A stretch of 64,000 nucleotides of DNA from Bradyrhizobium sp. 1(2017). Lineage in GTDB: Bacteria; Pseudomonadota; Alphaproteobacteria; Rhizobiales; Xanthobacteraceae. The position numbers and the translations under genes were made by a program. The stretch lies in NCBI RefSeq assembly GCF_011602485.2, contig NZ_CP050022.2, forward strand, positions 5,538,001-5,602,000, read 5' to 3'. Positions 1 to 8,918 of the stretch are shown here, in pieces. Under the pieces are notes generated by a model. That model ran no database searches. It had not been told where the DNA came from and saw only the letters and a program-made list of their open reading frames with translations. Numbering within the stretch: the stretch's first letter is position 1; every line of letters starts with the position of its first letter.

Positions 1-96
1 AGCGTAGTCGACCTCGCGGACATAGCCCGCGAAGGTTTCAAGCCATTGGCGGAAGAACTGCACGATCTCCGTGCTCGCAAGTGGCAACGGGGTCAT
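1..96 (-). CDS. N-terminus of a probable SnoaL/NTF2-like protein (partial)
   Basis: An open frame on the minus strand starts at 96 and runs off the left edge, so only 32 residues are visible. The peptide contains FFRQWLETFAGYVREVDY, which resembles the first helix of NTF2/SnoaL-like proteins; this is recognition from a short stretch, so function is tentative. ATG at 96 has a GGAG nine bases upstream; another in-frame ATG at 108 has none. It is divergent from mosB, so the 133 bases between them should hold both promoters. Confidence 0.4.
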   Translation of the reverse strand, partial: MTPLPLASTEIVQFFRQWLETFAGYVREVDYA

Positions 97-229
97 TGCC
101 GGCTCCATGTTTGGCCGCTAAATCCCAGCTATCTTGTTGCCATGGACCGAACAGTACAGCAAGATTTGCAGGTTCGGACCGAAAGGTCCCGCCACAGAGA
201 TTGCATCAGAAAACGAGAGGATGTCTCGG
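97..229 (+). promoter_or_regulatory. mosB leader with two overlapping hairpins
   Basis: This intergenic region separates the divergent gene at the left edge from mosB. GGACC (176-180), a GAAA loop and GGTCC (185-189) form a tight tetraloop hairpin. CCGAAC (147-152) can instead pair with GTTCGG (172-177), which overlaps the first stem, so the two structures exclude each other. No ModE-like palindrome was recognised. A switching leader is inference only. Confidence 0.3.
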
Positions 230-1042
230 ATGTCGAACACGATGACGGAGCTCGAAGGGTTGCTGATGCAGCGCTCGCTGACCGACCCGCAGCTTGTGGC
301 CGCAGCGGAGAAGGCTTCGGACTTCCGCATCCTGCCCGACGCCACCGTGATCAAGATCGGCGGGCAGAGCATGATCGATCGCGGCCGCGCTGCGGTCTAT
401 CCGGTCGTCGAGGAGATCGTCGCCGCGCGCAAGGCGCACAAGCTGCTGATCGGGACTGGCGCCGGCACTCGGGCGCGGCATCTGTATTCGATCGCAGCCG
501 GGCTTCGCCTGCCGGCCGGCGTGCTGTCGCAGCTTGGTGCCTCGGTTGCCGATCAGAACGCCGCGATGCTCGGGCAGCTGCTTGCCAAGCACGGCATCTC
601 CGCCGTCTCCAGCGCCGGGCTCTCGTCGGTACCGTTGTTCCTCGCCGAGGTGAATGCGGTGATCTTCAGCGGCATGCCGCCCTATAGTCTGTGGATGCGG
701 CCCGCGGCCGAGGGCGTGATCCCGCCCTACCGCACCGATGCCGGATGCTTCCTCGTCGCCGAGCAGTTCGGCTGCAAGGCGATGATCTATGTGAAGGACG
801 AGAACGGTCTCTACACGGCGAACCCGAAGACGTCGAAGAACGCCACCTTCATTCCGAAAATCTCGGTGGCGGAGATGAAGGCCAAGGGCCTGCAGGACTC
901 CATCCTGGAATTCCCGGTGCTCGATCTGCTCACCGCCTCGCGCCACGTCCGCGAGGTGCAGATCATCAACGGCCTCGTCCCCGGCAACCTCACCCGCGCG
1001 CTGGCGGGCGAGCATGTCGGCACCATCATCACCGCGAGCTGA
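230..1042 (+). CDS. mosB: Molybdenum storage protein, beta subunit
   Basis: This is one of two subunits of the cytoplasmic ATP-dependent molybdenum storage protein, which packs polyoxomolybdate clusters inside an alpha3beta3 cage. It belongs to the amino acid kinase (UMP kinase-like) fold: KIGGQS near the N-terminus, the glycine loop [10 protein letters not shown], and YRTDAGCFL plus [12 protein letters not shown] in the second half. It closely resembles the Azotobacter vinelandii MosB sequence as remembered. ATG 230 was chosen because GAGAGG lies nine bases upstream and the product is then 270 residues, the family length; ATG 221 abuts that site too closely. mosA follows after 14 bases, so the two are surely cotranscribed. 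Confidence 0.9.
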   Translation: MSNTMTELEGLLMQRSLTDPQLVAAAEKASDFRILPDATVIKIGGQSMIDRGRAAVYPVVEEIVAARKAHKLLIGTGAGTRARHLYSIAAGLRLPAGVLSQLGASVADQNAAMLGQLLAKHGISAVSSAGLSSVPLFLAEVNAVIFSGMPPYSLWMRPAAEGVIPPYRTDAGCFLVAEQFGCKAMIYVKDENGLYTANPKTSKNATFIPKISVAEMKAKGLQDSILEFPVLDLLTASRHVREVQIINGLVPGNLTRALAGEHVGTIITAS

Positions 1043-1056
1043 AGGGGCACACCGTC

Positions 1057-1884
1057 ATGGCTGACACCAACCAGATCAAGCACGTCGCATCGCCGCTCGC
1101 GCGCCAGACCTTGCTCGACAGCGACCTCACCCGTCCCGTTGCCGGCAACAGCCCGATCAGGCTGCTGCCCTGGCTCCAGGTGATCAAGATCGGCGGCCGT
1201 ATCATGGACCGCGGTCACGAAGCGATCATCCCGCTCGTCAACGAGTTGCGGTCCCTCCTGCCAGAGCATCGCTTGCTCATCCTGACCGGCGCCGGCATCC
1301 GCGCACGCCACCTCTACAGCGTGGGTCTCGACCTCGGCCTTCCCGTTGGATCACTCGCGCCGCTCGCGGCCAGCGAAGCCGGCCAGAACGGCCACATCCT
1401 TGCAAGCCTGCTCGCGCCCGAGGGCGTCTCCTACATTGAGCATCCTACCGTCGCGAGCCAGCTCGCGATTCATCTCAGTGCGGCCCGCGCGGTGGTCGGC
1501 AGCGCCTTCCCGCCCTACCACCATCATGAGTTCCCGACCTCGCGCATCCCGCTGCATCGGGCCGATACTGGCGCCTTCCTGCTCGCCGACGCGCTCGGCG
1601 CCGCCGGCCTCACGATCGTGGAGGATGTCGACGGCGTCTACAGCACCGACCCGAATGGCGCCGATGGCAAAAAAGCCGAGCTGCTCAAGGAAACCAGCTT
1701 CGCCGAGCTCGCAAAGCTCAAGGGCACGCTACCGTTCGATCCCGCGCTGCTGGAGGTGATGGCGAACGCACGGCACATTGCGCGCGTGCAGGTGGTGAAC
1801 GGCCTCGTGCCGGGCCGGATCAGCGCGGCGCTGCGCGGCCAGCATGTGGGGTCGATCATCAACACCGGCGCCAAGGCGGTGTGA
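1057..1884 (+). CDS. mosA: Molybdenum storage protein, alpha subunit
   Basis: The 275-residue partner of MosB. It shares the amino acid kinase fold: [12 protein letters not shown], the glycine loop [10 protein letters not shown], and the [13 protein letters not shown] and [11 protein letters not shown] segments that line the nucleotide site. The N-terminal arm ([17 protein letters not shown]) is characteristic of the alpha subunit. The stretch PPYHHHEFP with its histidine cluster is the kind of residue set that anchors molybdate clusters in the Azotobacter protein. AAGGGG precedes the ATG. A strong terminator follows 26 bases after the stop, closing the mosBA operon. Molybdenum storage fits a nitrogen-fixing relative, but no nif gene is visible here. 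Confidence 0.9.
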   Translation: MADTNQIKHVASPLARQTLLDSDLTRPVAGNSPIRLLPWLQVIKIGGRIMDRGHEAIIPLVNELRSLLPEHRLLILTGAGIRARHLYSVGLDLGLPVGSLAPLAASEAGQNGHILASLLAPEGVSYIEHPTVASQLAIHLSAARAVVGSAFPPYHHHEFPTSRIPLHRADTGAFLLADALGAAGLTIVEDVDGVYSTDPNGADGKKAELLKETSFAELAKLKGTLPFDPALLEVMANARHIARVQVVNGLVPGRISAALRGQHVGSIINTGAKAV

Positions 1885-1909
1885 GGCCCGCGGCAGGGTC
1901 ATGAAAAAG

Positions 1910-1937
1910 AAAACCCCGGAGCACGCTCCGGGGTTTT
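1910..1937. terminator. Bidirectional rho-independent terminator after mosA
   Basis: CCCCGGAGC (1914-1922) pairs perfectly with GCTCCGGGG (1925-1933), flanked by an A run on one side and a T run on the other. It can end mosBA on the plus strand and the lpxO-like gene on the minus strand. Confidence 0.85.
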
Positions 1938-1945
1938 GGAAGGGC

Positions 1946-2038
1946 GGATTAGCGAAGCGTAATCGGCCAACGCATCGCGCCACAACATACGGCGGCAAAT
2001 GTTGTTCAGTGGAATGGTGGATTACGCTTCGCTAATCC
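1946..2038. repeat. Long inverted-repeat element (GGATTAGCGAAGCGTAATC type)
   Basis: A 19-base arm at 1946-1964 is an exact inverted match to 2020-2038. Between them lies a smaller dyad, ACAACAT and ATGTTGT. It sits between convergent genes and contains no gene. The arm sequence is typical of small dispersed palindromic elements seen many times in Bradyrhizobium genomes (recalled, not searched). Confidence 0.75.
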
Positions 2039-2056
2039 ACCCTACGCACCTCGACG

Positions 2057-2986
2057 CTACCGCAACGCCGACAGCACTATGAGGCCAAGAACCAACGCCG
2101 TCAGCGAATACTTCAGCGTGTAGTAGACGTTGCGATTCCACTCCTTCACCTTGCGGCTGGCGAGATGGATCTCGTAGAGCTTGCCGAACACCTTGTTGAG
2201 CACGCCGACACTCTCGCCGTCGACGTTCTGGGTCGCCGACGCCTTGACGATGTGATGGCTGACCCAGCGGTTGATCGCGGTCAAGAAGCCGAATTTCATC
2301 GGGCGCTCGATGTCGCAGAACAGGATGATGCGATTGACGTCGGTCGCATTCTCCGCGCTGTGGATGAAGGTCTCGTCGAACATGAAGGCTTCGCCGTCGC
2401 GCCAGACGCATTCGACGCCGTCGACGAGGATCCGGCACTTGTTCGAGTTGGGCGTGACGAGACCGAGGTGATAGCGCAGCGAGCCTGCGAACGGATCGCG
2501 GTGGGCTCCCAGCTTGCCGCCGGGCGGCAGCATCGCAAACATCGCGCCGTGCACCGACGGAATCGCGTTGAGCAGCTCCACCGTCCTCGGGCACAGCGTG
2601 CGCGCCGAGGGCAGGAAGTCGTCGTACCATTTCAGGTAGAACCGCTTCCAGCCGCTCTTGAAGAAGGAGTAGAAACCCCAGTCGTTGTTCTTGGCGGCGA
2701 CACGAATGAAGCCTTTGTCGAACAGGCGCACCGCTTCGTCGCGGATGGTCTCCCAATTCTCGCTCAGCGGCTTGAGCTCCGGAAACTGCTCGACTGAGAT
2801 CACCGGCTTGTTCGGCACCGCCGAGCCCGCATACATCAGCACATTGTAGGGAGCGAGGTAGGTCGAGTGATCACCGAGCTGGCGCGCGAAGCGCAGCCGC
2901 TGCTTGCCGCGGAAGTGAACGTAAATCGTTGAGGCCGCCAGCACATATAGAATGACAAGTTGCGGCGCAAAAAGCTGTTTCAACAT
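2057..2986 (-). CDS. Aspartyl/asparaginyl beta-hydroxylase family, LpxO-like
   Basis: A 309-residue membrane-anchored Fe(II)/2-oxoglutarate dioxygenase. Residues 8-25 form a membrane segment and another hydrophobic stretch ends the protein. The iron facial triad is visible as the first histidine in GAHRDPF and the second in ETFIHSAENATDV, with RIILFCD supplying the arginine that holds 2-oxoglutarate. LpxO members hydroxylate the secondary acyl chain of lipid A; others in the family act on proteins or peptides. The membrane anchors favour a lipid A role, which is inference. It is convergent with mosBA across a terminator. Confidence 0.75.
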   Translation of the reverse strand: MLKQLFAPQLVILYVLAASTIYVHFRGKQRLRFARQLGDHSTYLAPYNVLMYAGSAVPNKPVISVEQFPELKPLSENWETIRDEAVRLFDKGFIRVAAKNNDWGFYSFFKSGWKRFYLKWYDDFLPSARTLCPRTVELLNAIPSVHGAMFAMLPPGGKLGAHRDPFAGSLRYHLGLVTPNSNKCRILVDGVECVWRDGEAFMFDETFIHSAENATDVNRIILFCDIERPMKFGFLTAINRWVSHHIVKASATQNVDGESVGVLNKVFGKLYEIHLASRKVKEWNRNVYYTLKYSLTALVLGLIVLSALR

Positions 2987-3130
2987 TTCCCCGTTCCCCA
3001 GTGACCCAGCCGGAGACGTGATCTACTCCTGCCCGCCGCAAGCAGCAAGATATTCACCTGCGGGTTGCAATCACGCTGGAGAGAGCGCTCGGACGGACCT
3101 CGGGGCCGATAGGGCCGAAACTAGCCCTAA

Positions 3131-3286
3131 TCAAGCCCGGGACAGTGCCTGGAGCCCCTTGAAGGTCAGACGCTTGGGATCGGTGACGCCGGCGAGATAG
3201 AGTCGGCGGATGAACGCGATGACGGCGTCGCGGTCGCAATCGGTCAGCGCGACGACGGCGTCGACCGCGATTCTCTGGGCTTCCAT
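3131..3286 (-). CDS. Small hypothetical protein, 51 residues
   Basis: A short open frame beginning MEAQRIAVDAVVALTD, with GAGGTG spaced seven bases before the ATG. The product is a single compact, probably helical domain (DCDRDAVIAFIRRLYLAGV near its middle) ending in TFKGLQALSRA. Codon use is third-position G/C rich like its neighbours, which supports real coding. It sits alone in the gap between the lpxO-like gene and the LysR gene. No family is recognised. The rest of this 440-base gap shows nothing clear. Confidence 0.5.
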   Translation of the reverse strand: MEAQRIAVDAVVALTDCDRDAVIAFIRRLYLAGVTDPKRLTFKGLQALSRA

Positions 3287-3430
3287 TGGGCTCACCTCGG
3301 CCTTGCGAGTACCCCGGCCGAGACAGGCTAGGACTGATCCGTTAAATCGGCGTTAACCGTTTTGGAACCATCGCCGATTCATCCGGGCCGCCGTATACGC
3401 AAAACAACGCATTGCGGGGCGCGAAGCAGC

Positions 3431-4354
3431 TCAGCGCGCACTGATACTCTTCTTCAGTAGTGCAAACTGCTTCTTCAGCCTTGGCACGGCGAAGTCGGTG
3501 AAGGCGCGCACCTTCGACACCGAGAGCCGGCCCTGCGGGCAGATGAGATGTGCGGGCATTTCCGGATCCGCATCACCAGCCAGCACGATCTCGAGCTCGC
3601 CGCGCGCGACCTGCTCGGCCACCTGGTACGAATACATCCGCGCCACGCCGCGCCCGGCGACTGCCGAGGCCACCGCGGCATAGGTGCTGTTGACGACGAG
3701 CCGAGGCGTGAATTGCACAGTCCGCGCAGCCGATGAGCCGGCCCGCGGCGCAAAGGTCCAGGAATTCGGAAGGTGCGCCATCGCCACGATCTGATGTTTT
3801 GCCAGATCGCCCGGCTCATTGATGCGCGGATGCTGCTTCAGATAGCGCGGGGCAGCGACCACGACGCGGCTGATCTCGCCGACCCTCATCGCCACCATCG
3901 CCGAGTCCGCGAGAGGTCCGATCCGGAGCGCGATATCGATGCCCTCCTCGATCAGGTTGACCGCGCGGTCGAACAGCAACAGCTTCGCTGACACCGTCGG
4001 ATAGGCATCGAGAAACCCATCCAGGATCGGCCGCAGCACCATCTCACCCGACACCACGGGAGCAGTGATCGTGAGCAGGCCACGCGGCGCGGTGCGCGGT
4101 CCGGCCGCGATGTCGTCGGCCTCCTCCAGCTCGGAGAGCACGCGGCGGCAGATCGCGACATAGCGCTCGCCCTCCTCGCTCAGCTTGATCGAGCGCGTGG
4201 TCCGGTGCAGCAGCTCGGCGCCGACACGCTCCTCGAGAAAGGCGATGGCGCGGCTCACCGCAGCCGGCGAGCGGCCGAGCTTACGGCCCGCGGCGGCCAG
4301 GCTGCCCTCGTCCACCGCGAGGACGAACACCTTCATCGCATCCAGACGATCCAT
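3431..4354 (-). CDS. LysR-family transcriptional regulator
   Basis: 307 residues. An N-terminal winged helix-turn-helix (residues 1-60, with GSLAAAGRKLGRSPAAVSRAI) is followed by the LysR effector-binding domain from about residue 90. The product is of the CrgA/DmlR-like subgroup judged by the HTH wording. It is divergent from the SDR-tautomerase-MFS genes with 213 bases between the starts, the usual arrangement for a LysR protein controlling the neighbouring operon and itself. The ligand is unknown. Confidence 0.85.
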   Translation of the reverse strand: MDRLDAMKVFVLAVDEGSLAAAGRKLGRSPAAVSRAIAFLEERVGAELLHRTTRSIKLSEEGERYVAICRRVLSELEEADDIAAGPRTAPRGLLTITAPVVSGEMVLRPILDGFLDAYPTVSAKLLLFDRAVNLIEEGIDIALRIGPLADSAMVAMRVGEISRVVVAAPRYLKQHPRINEPGDLAKHQIVAMAHLPNSWTFAPRAGSSAARTVQFTPRLVVNSTYAAVASAVAGRGVARMYSYQVAEQVARGELEIVLAGDADPEMPAHLICPQGRLSVSKVRAFTDFAVPRLKKQFALLKKSISAR

Positions 4355-4567
4355 GCGCTTCCCGCCGCCCCCTGAGATTCCGCCCGCAGGCTAGGCGTTC
4401 GCCGCTGCCGCGACAACCGGCTGGGATGCCGCGCCGCCATTCGCTCGCCGCGCGAAAGAATGTCTGCCGGACAGCGCGTATTCGCATCCGGGGCGCCGCG
4501 GCGTACGTCAATGGCCAAGCCAGCCGCTGCTGGCGCCAAATCTCAAAGGCAACAACAGGAGCCCGTC

Positions 4568-5278
4568 ATGGGTATCGAGCAAAAGGTCGCCATCGTCACC
4601 GGAGCCTCGCAGGGCATCGGCGCCGCCCTGGTCCAGGGTTTTCGCGATCGCAACTATCGCGTCGTCGCAACGGCGCGCTCCATCAAGCCGTCGGGTGACG
4701 ATGACGTCCTCGCCATTCCCGGCGACATTGCCGACCGGACCACCGCCGAGCGCGCGGTGTCCCAAGCCATCGCCCGCTTTGGCCGCGTCGACACGCTGGT
4801 CAACAATGCCGGCATCTTCGTCGCAAAGCCGTTCACCCAATACACGGCCGAAGATTATGCGGCGGTGATGGGCACCAACGTCGCAGGCTTTTTCCACATC
4901 ACGCAGCTCGCGACCGCCGAGATGGAGAAGCAAGGCTCCGGCCACGTCGTCCAGATCACGACCACCCTGGTCGATCACGCCAACTCCAACGTGCCCTCGG
5001 TACTGGCCTCGTTGAGCAAAGGCGGGCTCAACGCCGCGACGAAATCGCTGGCGATCGAATATGCCAGGCGCGGCATCCGCGTGAACGCGGTTTCGCCTGG
5101 GATCATCAAGTCACCGATGCACCCGGTGGCAACGCATGCTCAGCTCGACGCGCTGCATCCCGTCGGTCACATGGGCGAGATGTCCGACATCGTCGATGCC
5201 GTGCTCTATCTCGAGGGCGCCTCGTTCGTCACCGGCGAGATCCTGCATGTCGATGGCGGCCAAAGCGCCGGCCACTGA
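4568..5278 (+). CDS. SDR-family oxidoreductase lacking the catalytic tyrosine
   Basis: 236 residues with a Rossmann fold: the NAD(P) motif TGASQGIG near the N-terminus, NNAG in the middle, and the C-terminal FVTGEILHVDGG signature. The usual YxxxK is replaced by ASLSK, so the lysine is kept but the tyrosine is alanine, and the preceding serine region reads TTTLVD. This suggests altered or lost reductase chemistry rather than a sequencing slip, because the frame is intact. ATG 4568 follows an AGGAG-like site; an upstream in-frame ATG at 4460 would add a non-homologous tail. It leads a probable three-gene operon with a tautomerase and an MFS protein, opposite LysR. Confidence 0.8.
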   Translation: MGIEQKVAIVTGASQGIGAALVQGFRDRNYRVVATARSIKPSGDDDVLAIPGDIADRTTAERAVSQAIARFGRVDTLVNNAGIFVAKPFTQYTAEDYAAVMGTNVAGFFHITQLATAEMEKQGSGHVVQITTTLVDHANSNVPSVLASLSKGGLNAATKSLAIEYARRGIRVNAVSPGIIKSPMHPVATHAQLDALHPVGHMGEMSDIVDAVLYLEGASFVTGEILHVDGGQSAGH

Positions 5279-5293
5279 ACGAGGGAGAGACAC

Positions 5294-5530
5294 ATGCCCA
5301 TCGTCACCATTCAAGTGACCCGCGAGGGATCGACGCCGGGAGCGGCGTCGATCACGGCGGAGGAGAAGGCCGCGCTGATCAAGGGCTCGAGCCAGCTCCT
5401 GCTCGACGTGCTCGGCAAGCCGCCGGAATCCACCTTCGTCGTGATCGAGGAAGTCGACACCGATAATTGGGGCTGGGGCGGCCTGCCCGTGCAGGAATTC
5501 CGGCGTCGCCGCGCTGCCCAGACCGGATGA
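5294..5530 (+). CDS. Tautomerase (4-oxalocrotonate tautomerase family)
   Basis: 78 residues beginning Met-Pro, so removal of methionine would expose the catalytic N-terminal proline that acts as general base in this superfamily. The body carries KAALIKGSSQLLLDVLGKPP and the TFVVIEEV strand typical of small tautomerases. It starts 15 bases after the SDR stop behind GAGGGAGAG, so the two are almost certainly cotranscribed. Together they may process a keto/enol intermediate; the substrate cannot be told from sequence. Confidence 0.8.
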   Translation: MPIVTIQVTREGSTPGAASITAEEKAALIKGSSQLLLDVLGKPPESTFVVIEEVDTDNWGWGGLPVQEFRRRRAAQTG

Positions 5531-5560
5531 TCCGCGCGCCATTGCGCGCTGGAGGATGAC

Positions 5561-6802
5561 ATGACCAACGCAAATACCAAGCAGCACTTGAAGACCCGGC
5601 CGCACCGGCGGCCGGGATCAGACATACAACAGACCTCACAACGAACGTGGCGATACGCCGTGGCAGGCTTGGCCGCCTCGCTGGTTGGGCTCGGTCTTGC
5701 TCGCTTTTCGTACACGCCGCTGATCCCGGCCCTGATCGCCGCGAAATGGTTCAGTGCGTCCGACGTCGTCTATCTGGGCGCGGCGAACCTTGCCGGCTAT
5801 CTCGCCGGCGCACTCGCGGCGCGCGCCGTCGCAATCCGGATCGGCGCGGTCCGCGCGCTGCGCGCAATGATGCTGCTCGCCACCCTCTCCTTCTTCGCCA
5901 GCTCGGCCCCGGTCTCGTTCACCTGGTTCTTCGCGTGGCGTTTTCTGTCCGGCCTCACCGGAGGCATCATCATGGTGCTCGCAGCGTCCGTCATTTTGCC
6001 GCACACCTCGGTCACCAGACGCGGCCTTGTCGGCGGCGTGATCTTTGCGGGCGTCGGCCTCGGCGTCGCCGCGTCAGGCACGCTGGTGCCGCTGTTGCTG
6101 CAGCAGGGCCTGCAGCAGAGCTGGTATGGCCTCGGCATACTCTCGGCCGTGCTGACGCTGGCGAGCTGGTGGAACTGGCCGGCCGACGTCAAGGCTGATG
6201 CGGCACCCTCGCATCAGCCGAAGCACCATCGCGCCTCGCCAGTCGAACGTGCACTGCTGATCCAGTACGGTCTCAACGCCGTGGCGCTGGTGCCGCATAT
6301 GGTGTTCATCGTCGACTTCGTCGCACGCGGCCTCGGCCACGGCATTGCCGCGGGATCGCGCTATTGGGTGCTGTATGGCCTCGGCGCGATCGTGGGACCG
6401 CTCGTCACCGGCCATCTCGGTGATCGCTCCGGGTTTGGTCCGGCGCTGCGCGCGGCCTTCCTGATCGAGGCGGCCGCGGTGCTGCTCCCGACCGTCAGCA
6501 CGGCACCTGCCTCGCTGATCGTGTCGAGCGTGGTGGTCGGAGCCTTCACGCCCGGCATCGTACCGCTGGTGCTCGGACGCATCCATGAGCTGATCCCGCA
6601 CGCGACCGAGCAGCAGCGCGCGACATGGAGCCACGCCACCACCAGCTTTGCGCTGTTCCAGGCAGCCGCCGCCTACGGCTTCTCCTGGATCTACGCGCAA
6701 ACCGGCGGCGATTATCTGGTCCTGTTTTCTCTCGGCGGCGGCGCCGTCGTCCTGGCGCTCGCGATCGACCTTGGCCTCGCGCTGACCACGCGCAAAGCGT
6801 AA
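5561..6802 (+). CDS. MFS transporter, YbfB/YjiJ family
   Basis: 413 residues with about twelve membrane segments, the first near residues 30-50 (AVAGLAASLVGLGLARFSY). The GLARFSYTPLIP stretch after helix 1 is typical of the YbfB/YjiJ subgroup. A hydrophilic loop near residues 210-230 separates the two six-helix halves. It follows the tautomerase by 30 bases with GGAGGA before the ATG. The operon context suggests import or export of the compound handled by the SDR and tautomerase; that is inference. Confidence 0.8.
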   Translation: MTNANTKQHLKTRPHRRPGSDIQQTSQRTWRYAVAGLAASLVGLGLARFSYTPLIPALIAAKWFSASDVVYLGAANLAGYLAGALAARAVAIRIGAVRALRAMMLLATLSFFASSAPVSFTWFFAWRFLSGLTGGIIMVLAASVILPHTSVTRRGLVGGVIFAGVGLGVAASGTLVPLLLQQGLQQSWYGLGILSAVLTLASWWNWPADVKADAAPSHQPKHHRASPVERALLIQYGLNAVALVPHMVFIVDFVARGLGHGIAAGSRYWVLYGLGAIVGPLVTGHLGDRSGFGPALRAAFLIEAAAVLLPTVSTAPASLIVSSVVVGAFTPGIVPLVLGRIHELIPHATEQQRATWSHATTSFALFQAAAAYGFSWIYAQTGGDYLVLFSLGGGAVVLALAIDLGLALTTRKA

Positions 6803-6820
6803 CCGCAGGCGGCGGCGCGA

Positions 6821-8287
6821 TCAGGAATACTGCATCACGCCGTCGTCGATCCGGCCGAAGCGTAACGAGACGATGTCGAACGCATAGTTCTGATAAAGCC
6901 GCCATGGCCGCTTCGAGCCCTGTTTCGGCATTTTTGCCACCGAGCGCTGCACATAACCCGAGGTGAAATCGAGCGACGGCTGCACGGTGATCTCAGGATC
7001 GTCATTGTGCGGCATGCACTGGCGGAAATTGTGCCGGTCCATGTAGTTGATGAGCCGGCAGACATATTCGCAGGTGAGATCGCATTTCAGCGTCCAGGAC
7101 GCGCTGGTGTAGCCGAAGGCCGAGGCCATGTTGGGCACGTCCGCGTACATCATGCCCTTGTAGGTCAGCGTATTGGCAAAATCGACGGTACGGCCATCGA
7201 CGCTGATCTCGAGGCCGCCGACGACCTGGAGCACCAGCCCGGTTGCGGTGACGATGATGTCGGCTGCAAGCTCCCGGCCGTCCTTGAGACGAATGCCGTC
7301 GCGCGTGAACGTGTCGATTTCATTGGTGACGACTGAAGCGCGCTGCTCACGGATGGCCTTGAACAAGTCGCCATCAGGCACGAGGCACAGCCGCTGGTCC
7401 CAGGGATTGTAGCGCGGCGTGAAATGGGTGGCGACATCATAGCCGGGGCCGAGCGCCATCTGCACGCCTTTGAGGATCAGGTCCTTCACCTTCGCCGGCC
7501 GGCGCCGGCTGAGCTGGAAGAAGAACATCCCCCACATCACGTTGCGCCAGCGGATCAGATGATAGGCCAAGCGTGCCGGCAGATTGCGGCGCAGCTTGTT
7601 GGCGACGGGATCCTGCGCCGGACGCGACACTACATAGGTCGGCGAGCGCTGCAGCATGGTGACCTGCGCCGCCTTCTTGGCGAGCTCCGGCACCAGCGTC
7701 ACTGCCGTCGCGCCCGAACCGATCACGACGACGCGTTTTCCCTCGTAGTCGATGTCATCGGTCCATTTCTGCGGATGCACGATATGGCCGGCGAAGTCTC
7801 CGACACCCTTGAACTCCGGGGTGTAGCCGGCCTCGTATTTGTAATAGCCCGAGCACATGAACAGGAAATTGCAGGTGAAGCGCACCAGCTCCGTCACGCC
7901 TCCGCCTGCCGTCCGCTCCGCCTCGACGGTCCAGCGCGCCTCAGATGTCGACCACGCGGCGCGCTTGACGCGATGGCGGAAGCGGATGCGCTTCTCGATG
8001 CCGTTCTCAGTCGCGGTCTCGCGCACATAGTCCAGGATCTGCGGCCCGTCGGCGATCGCCTTCGGATCGGTCCACGGCTTGAAGGAATAGCCGAGCGTGA
8101 ACATGTCGCTGTCGGAGCGGATGCCGGGATAACGAAACAGATCCCAGGTGCCGCCGATGCAGTCGCGCCCCTCGAGGATGACGTAGCTCTTGGTCGGGCA
8201 CTTCGTCTGCAAATGATAGCCCGCCCCGATGCCGGACAGGCCGGCACCGACGATGAGGACGTCGAAATGTTCTTTGGCTTCAGCCAT
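6821..8287 (-). CDS. Flavin-containing monooxygenase, Baeyer-Villiger type
   Basis: 488 residues. The FAD dinucleotide motif GAGLSGIG lies near the N-terminus and a second Rossmann motif, VIGSGATAV, in the middle binds NADPH. FAGHIVHPQKW fits the Baeyer-Villiger fingerprint FxGxxxHxxxW. Enzymes of this group insert oxygen next to ketones or oxidise heteroatoms using O2 and NADPH in the cytoplasm. ATG 8287 is preceded by GGAG at good spacing; an in-frame upstream ATG at 8305 is less likely. It lies 50 bases behind the SnoaL-like gene on the same strand, so both are probably one operon. Confidence 0.85.
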   Translation of the reverse strand: MAEAKEHFDVLIVGAGLSGIGAGYHLQTKCPTKSYVILEGRDCIGGTWDLFRYPGIRSDSDMFTLGYSFKPWTDPKAIADGPQILDYVRETATENGIEKRIRFRHRVKRAAWSTSEARWTVEAERTAGGGVTELVRFTCNFLFMCSGYYKYEAGYTPEFKGVGDFAGHIVHPQKWTDDIDYEGKRVVVIGSGATAVTLVPELAKKAAQVTMLQRSPTYVVSRPAQDPVANKLRRNLPARLAYHLIRWRNVMWGMFFFQLSRRRPAKVKDLILKGVQMALGPGYDVATHFTPRYNPWDQRLCLVPDGDLFKAIREQRASVVTNEIDTFTRDGIRLKDGRELAADIIVTATGLVLQVVGGLEISVDGRTVDFANTLTYKGMMYADVPNMASAFGYTSASWTLKCDLTCEYVCRLINYMDRHNFRQCMPHNDDPEITVQPSLDFTSGYVQRSVAKMPKQGSKRPWRLYQNYAFDIVSLRFGRIDDGVMQYS

Positions 8288-8337
8288 GGCGCTTCTCCCC
8301 GACACAGGATGGGCGACGCCGGGCTGAATTGCAACCG

Positions 8338-8757
8338 TCAGGCGGTGGCAGCGCCGTAGACAAGGGCCGTGTCGAAATACTCGTAGAATTCGATCGCCTT
8401 GCCGTCCTTGAAGCGCCAGAAATCGACCTTCGGGGTCTCAGCGACCTTCCCGGTCCTTTTGTTGGTCCAGGCACACGAGCCGCGCGCGAAAACGGCGTCG
8501 CCCTGCGCGACGTATTCATTCATGGTGTAGTGCCGCATGCTCCAGTCAGCCAGCAGACCATCGAAATAGCCACGCAGCTTGGTGCGGTCGTCATAACACC
8601 TGGCAAAGGGCACCGCCGGAGCCCCCTGCGGCAGCGAGTCGAATTTGATCTGCGGGCCGATCACGCTGTCGAACCAATAATCGACGCTGCCGCCCTTGCT
8701 GTCGTTCCACCGCCGATAGGCTTCCTTGAGCAACTGAACGTTGGCTTCGCTGGACAT
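8338..8757 (-). CDS. SnoaL-like / nuclear transport factor 2 fold protein
   Basis: 139 residues with the alpha+beta cone fold of the NTF2-like superfamily: an N-terminal helix (LLKEAYRRWND), a central segment with YFDGLLADW, and C-terminal strands ending FKDGKAIEFYEYFDTA. Members are small ligand-binding proteins or isomerases and hydrolases. GGAGGG lies seven bases before the ATG. It heads the operon with the Baeyer-Villiger-type monooxygenase and may act on the same substrate. Confidence 0.75.
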   Translation of the reverse strand: MSSEANVQLLKEAYRRWNDSKGGSVDYWFDSVIGPQIKFDSLPQGAPAVPFARCYDDRTKLRGYFDGLLADWSMRHYTMNEYVAQGDAVFARGSCAWTNKRTGKVAETPKVDFWRFKDGKAIEFYEYFDTALVYGAATA

Positions 8758-8868
8758 CGCATTCCCTCCATATGCATTTGACAATGAACGTGGGAAACGC
8801 GGCCACCCGCTTCCGAAGTGGCGGGCTTGTTCTGGCTCTACCTGAAAGCGTACCACAGGGGGACGCAA

Positions 8869-8896
8869 CAAAAAAAGCCCCGGATCGCTCCGGGGC
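8869..8896 (-). terminator. Rho-independent terminator after ahcY
   Basis: On the minus strand GCCCCGGA and TCCGGGGC (8889-8896 and 8877-8884) form an eight-pair stem with a TCGC-type loop followed by a run of T, 22 bases after the ahcY stop. Confidence 0.85.
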
Positions 8897-8918
8897 CTTT
8901 GTCGCAACTGCGTACCGA

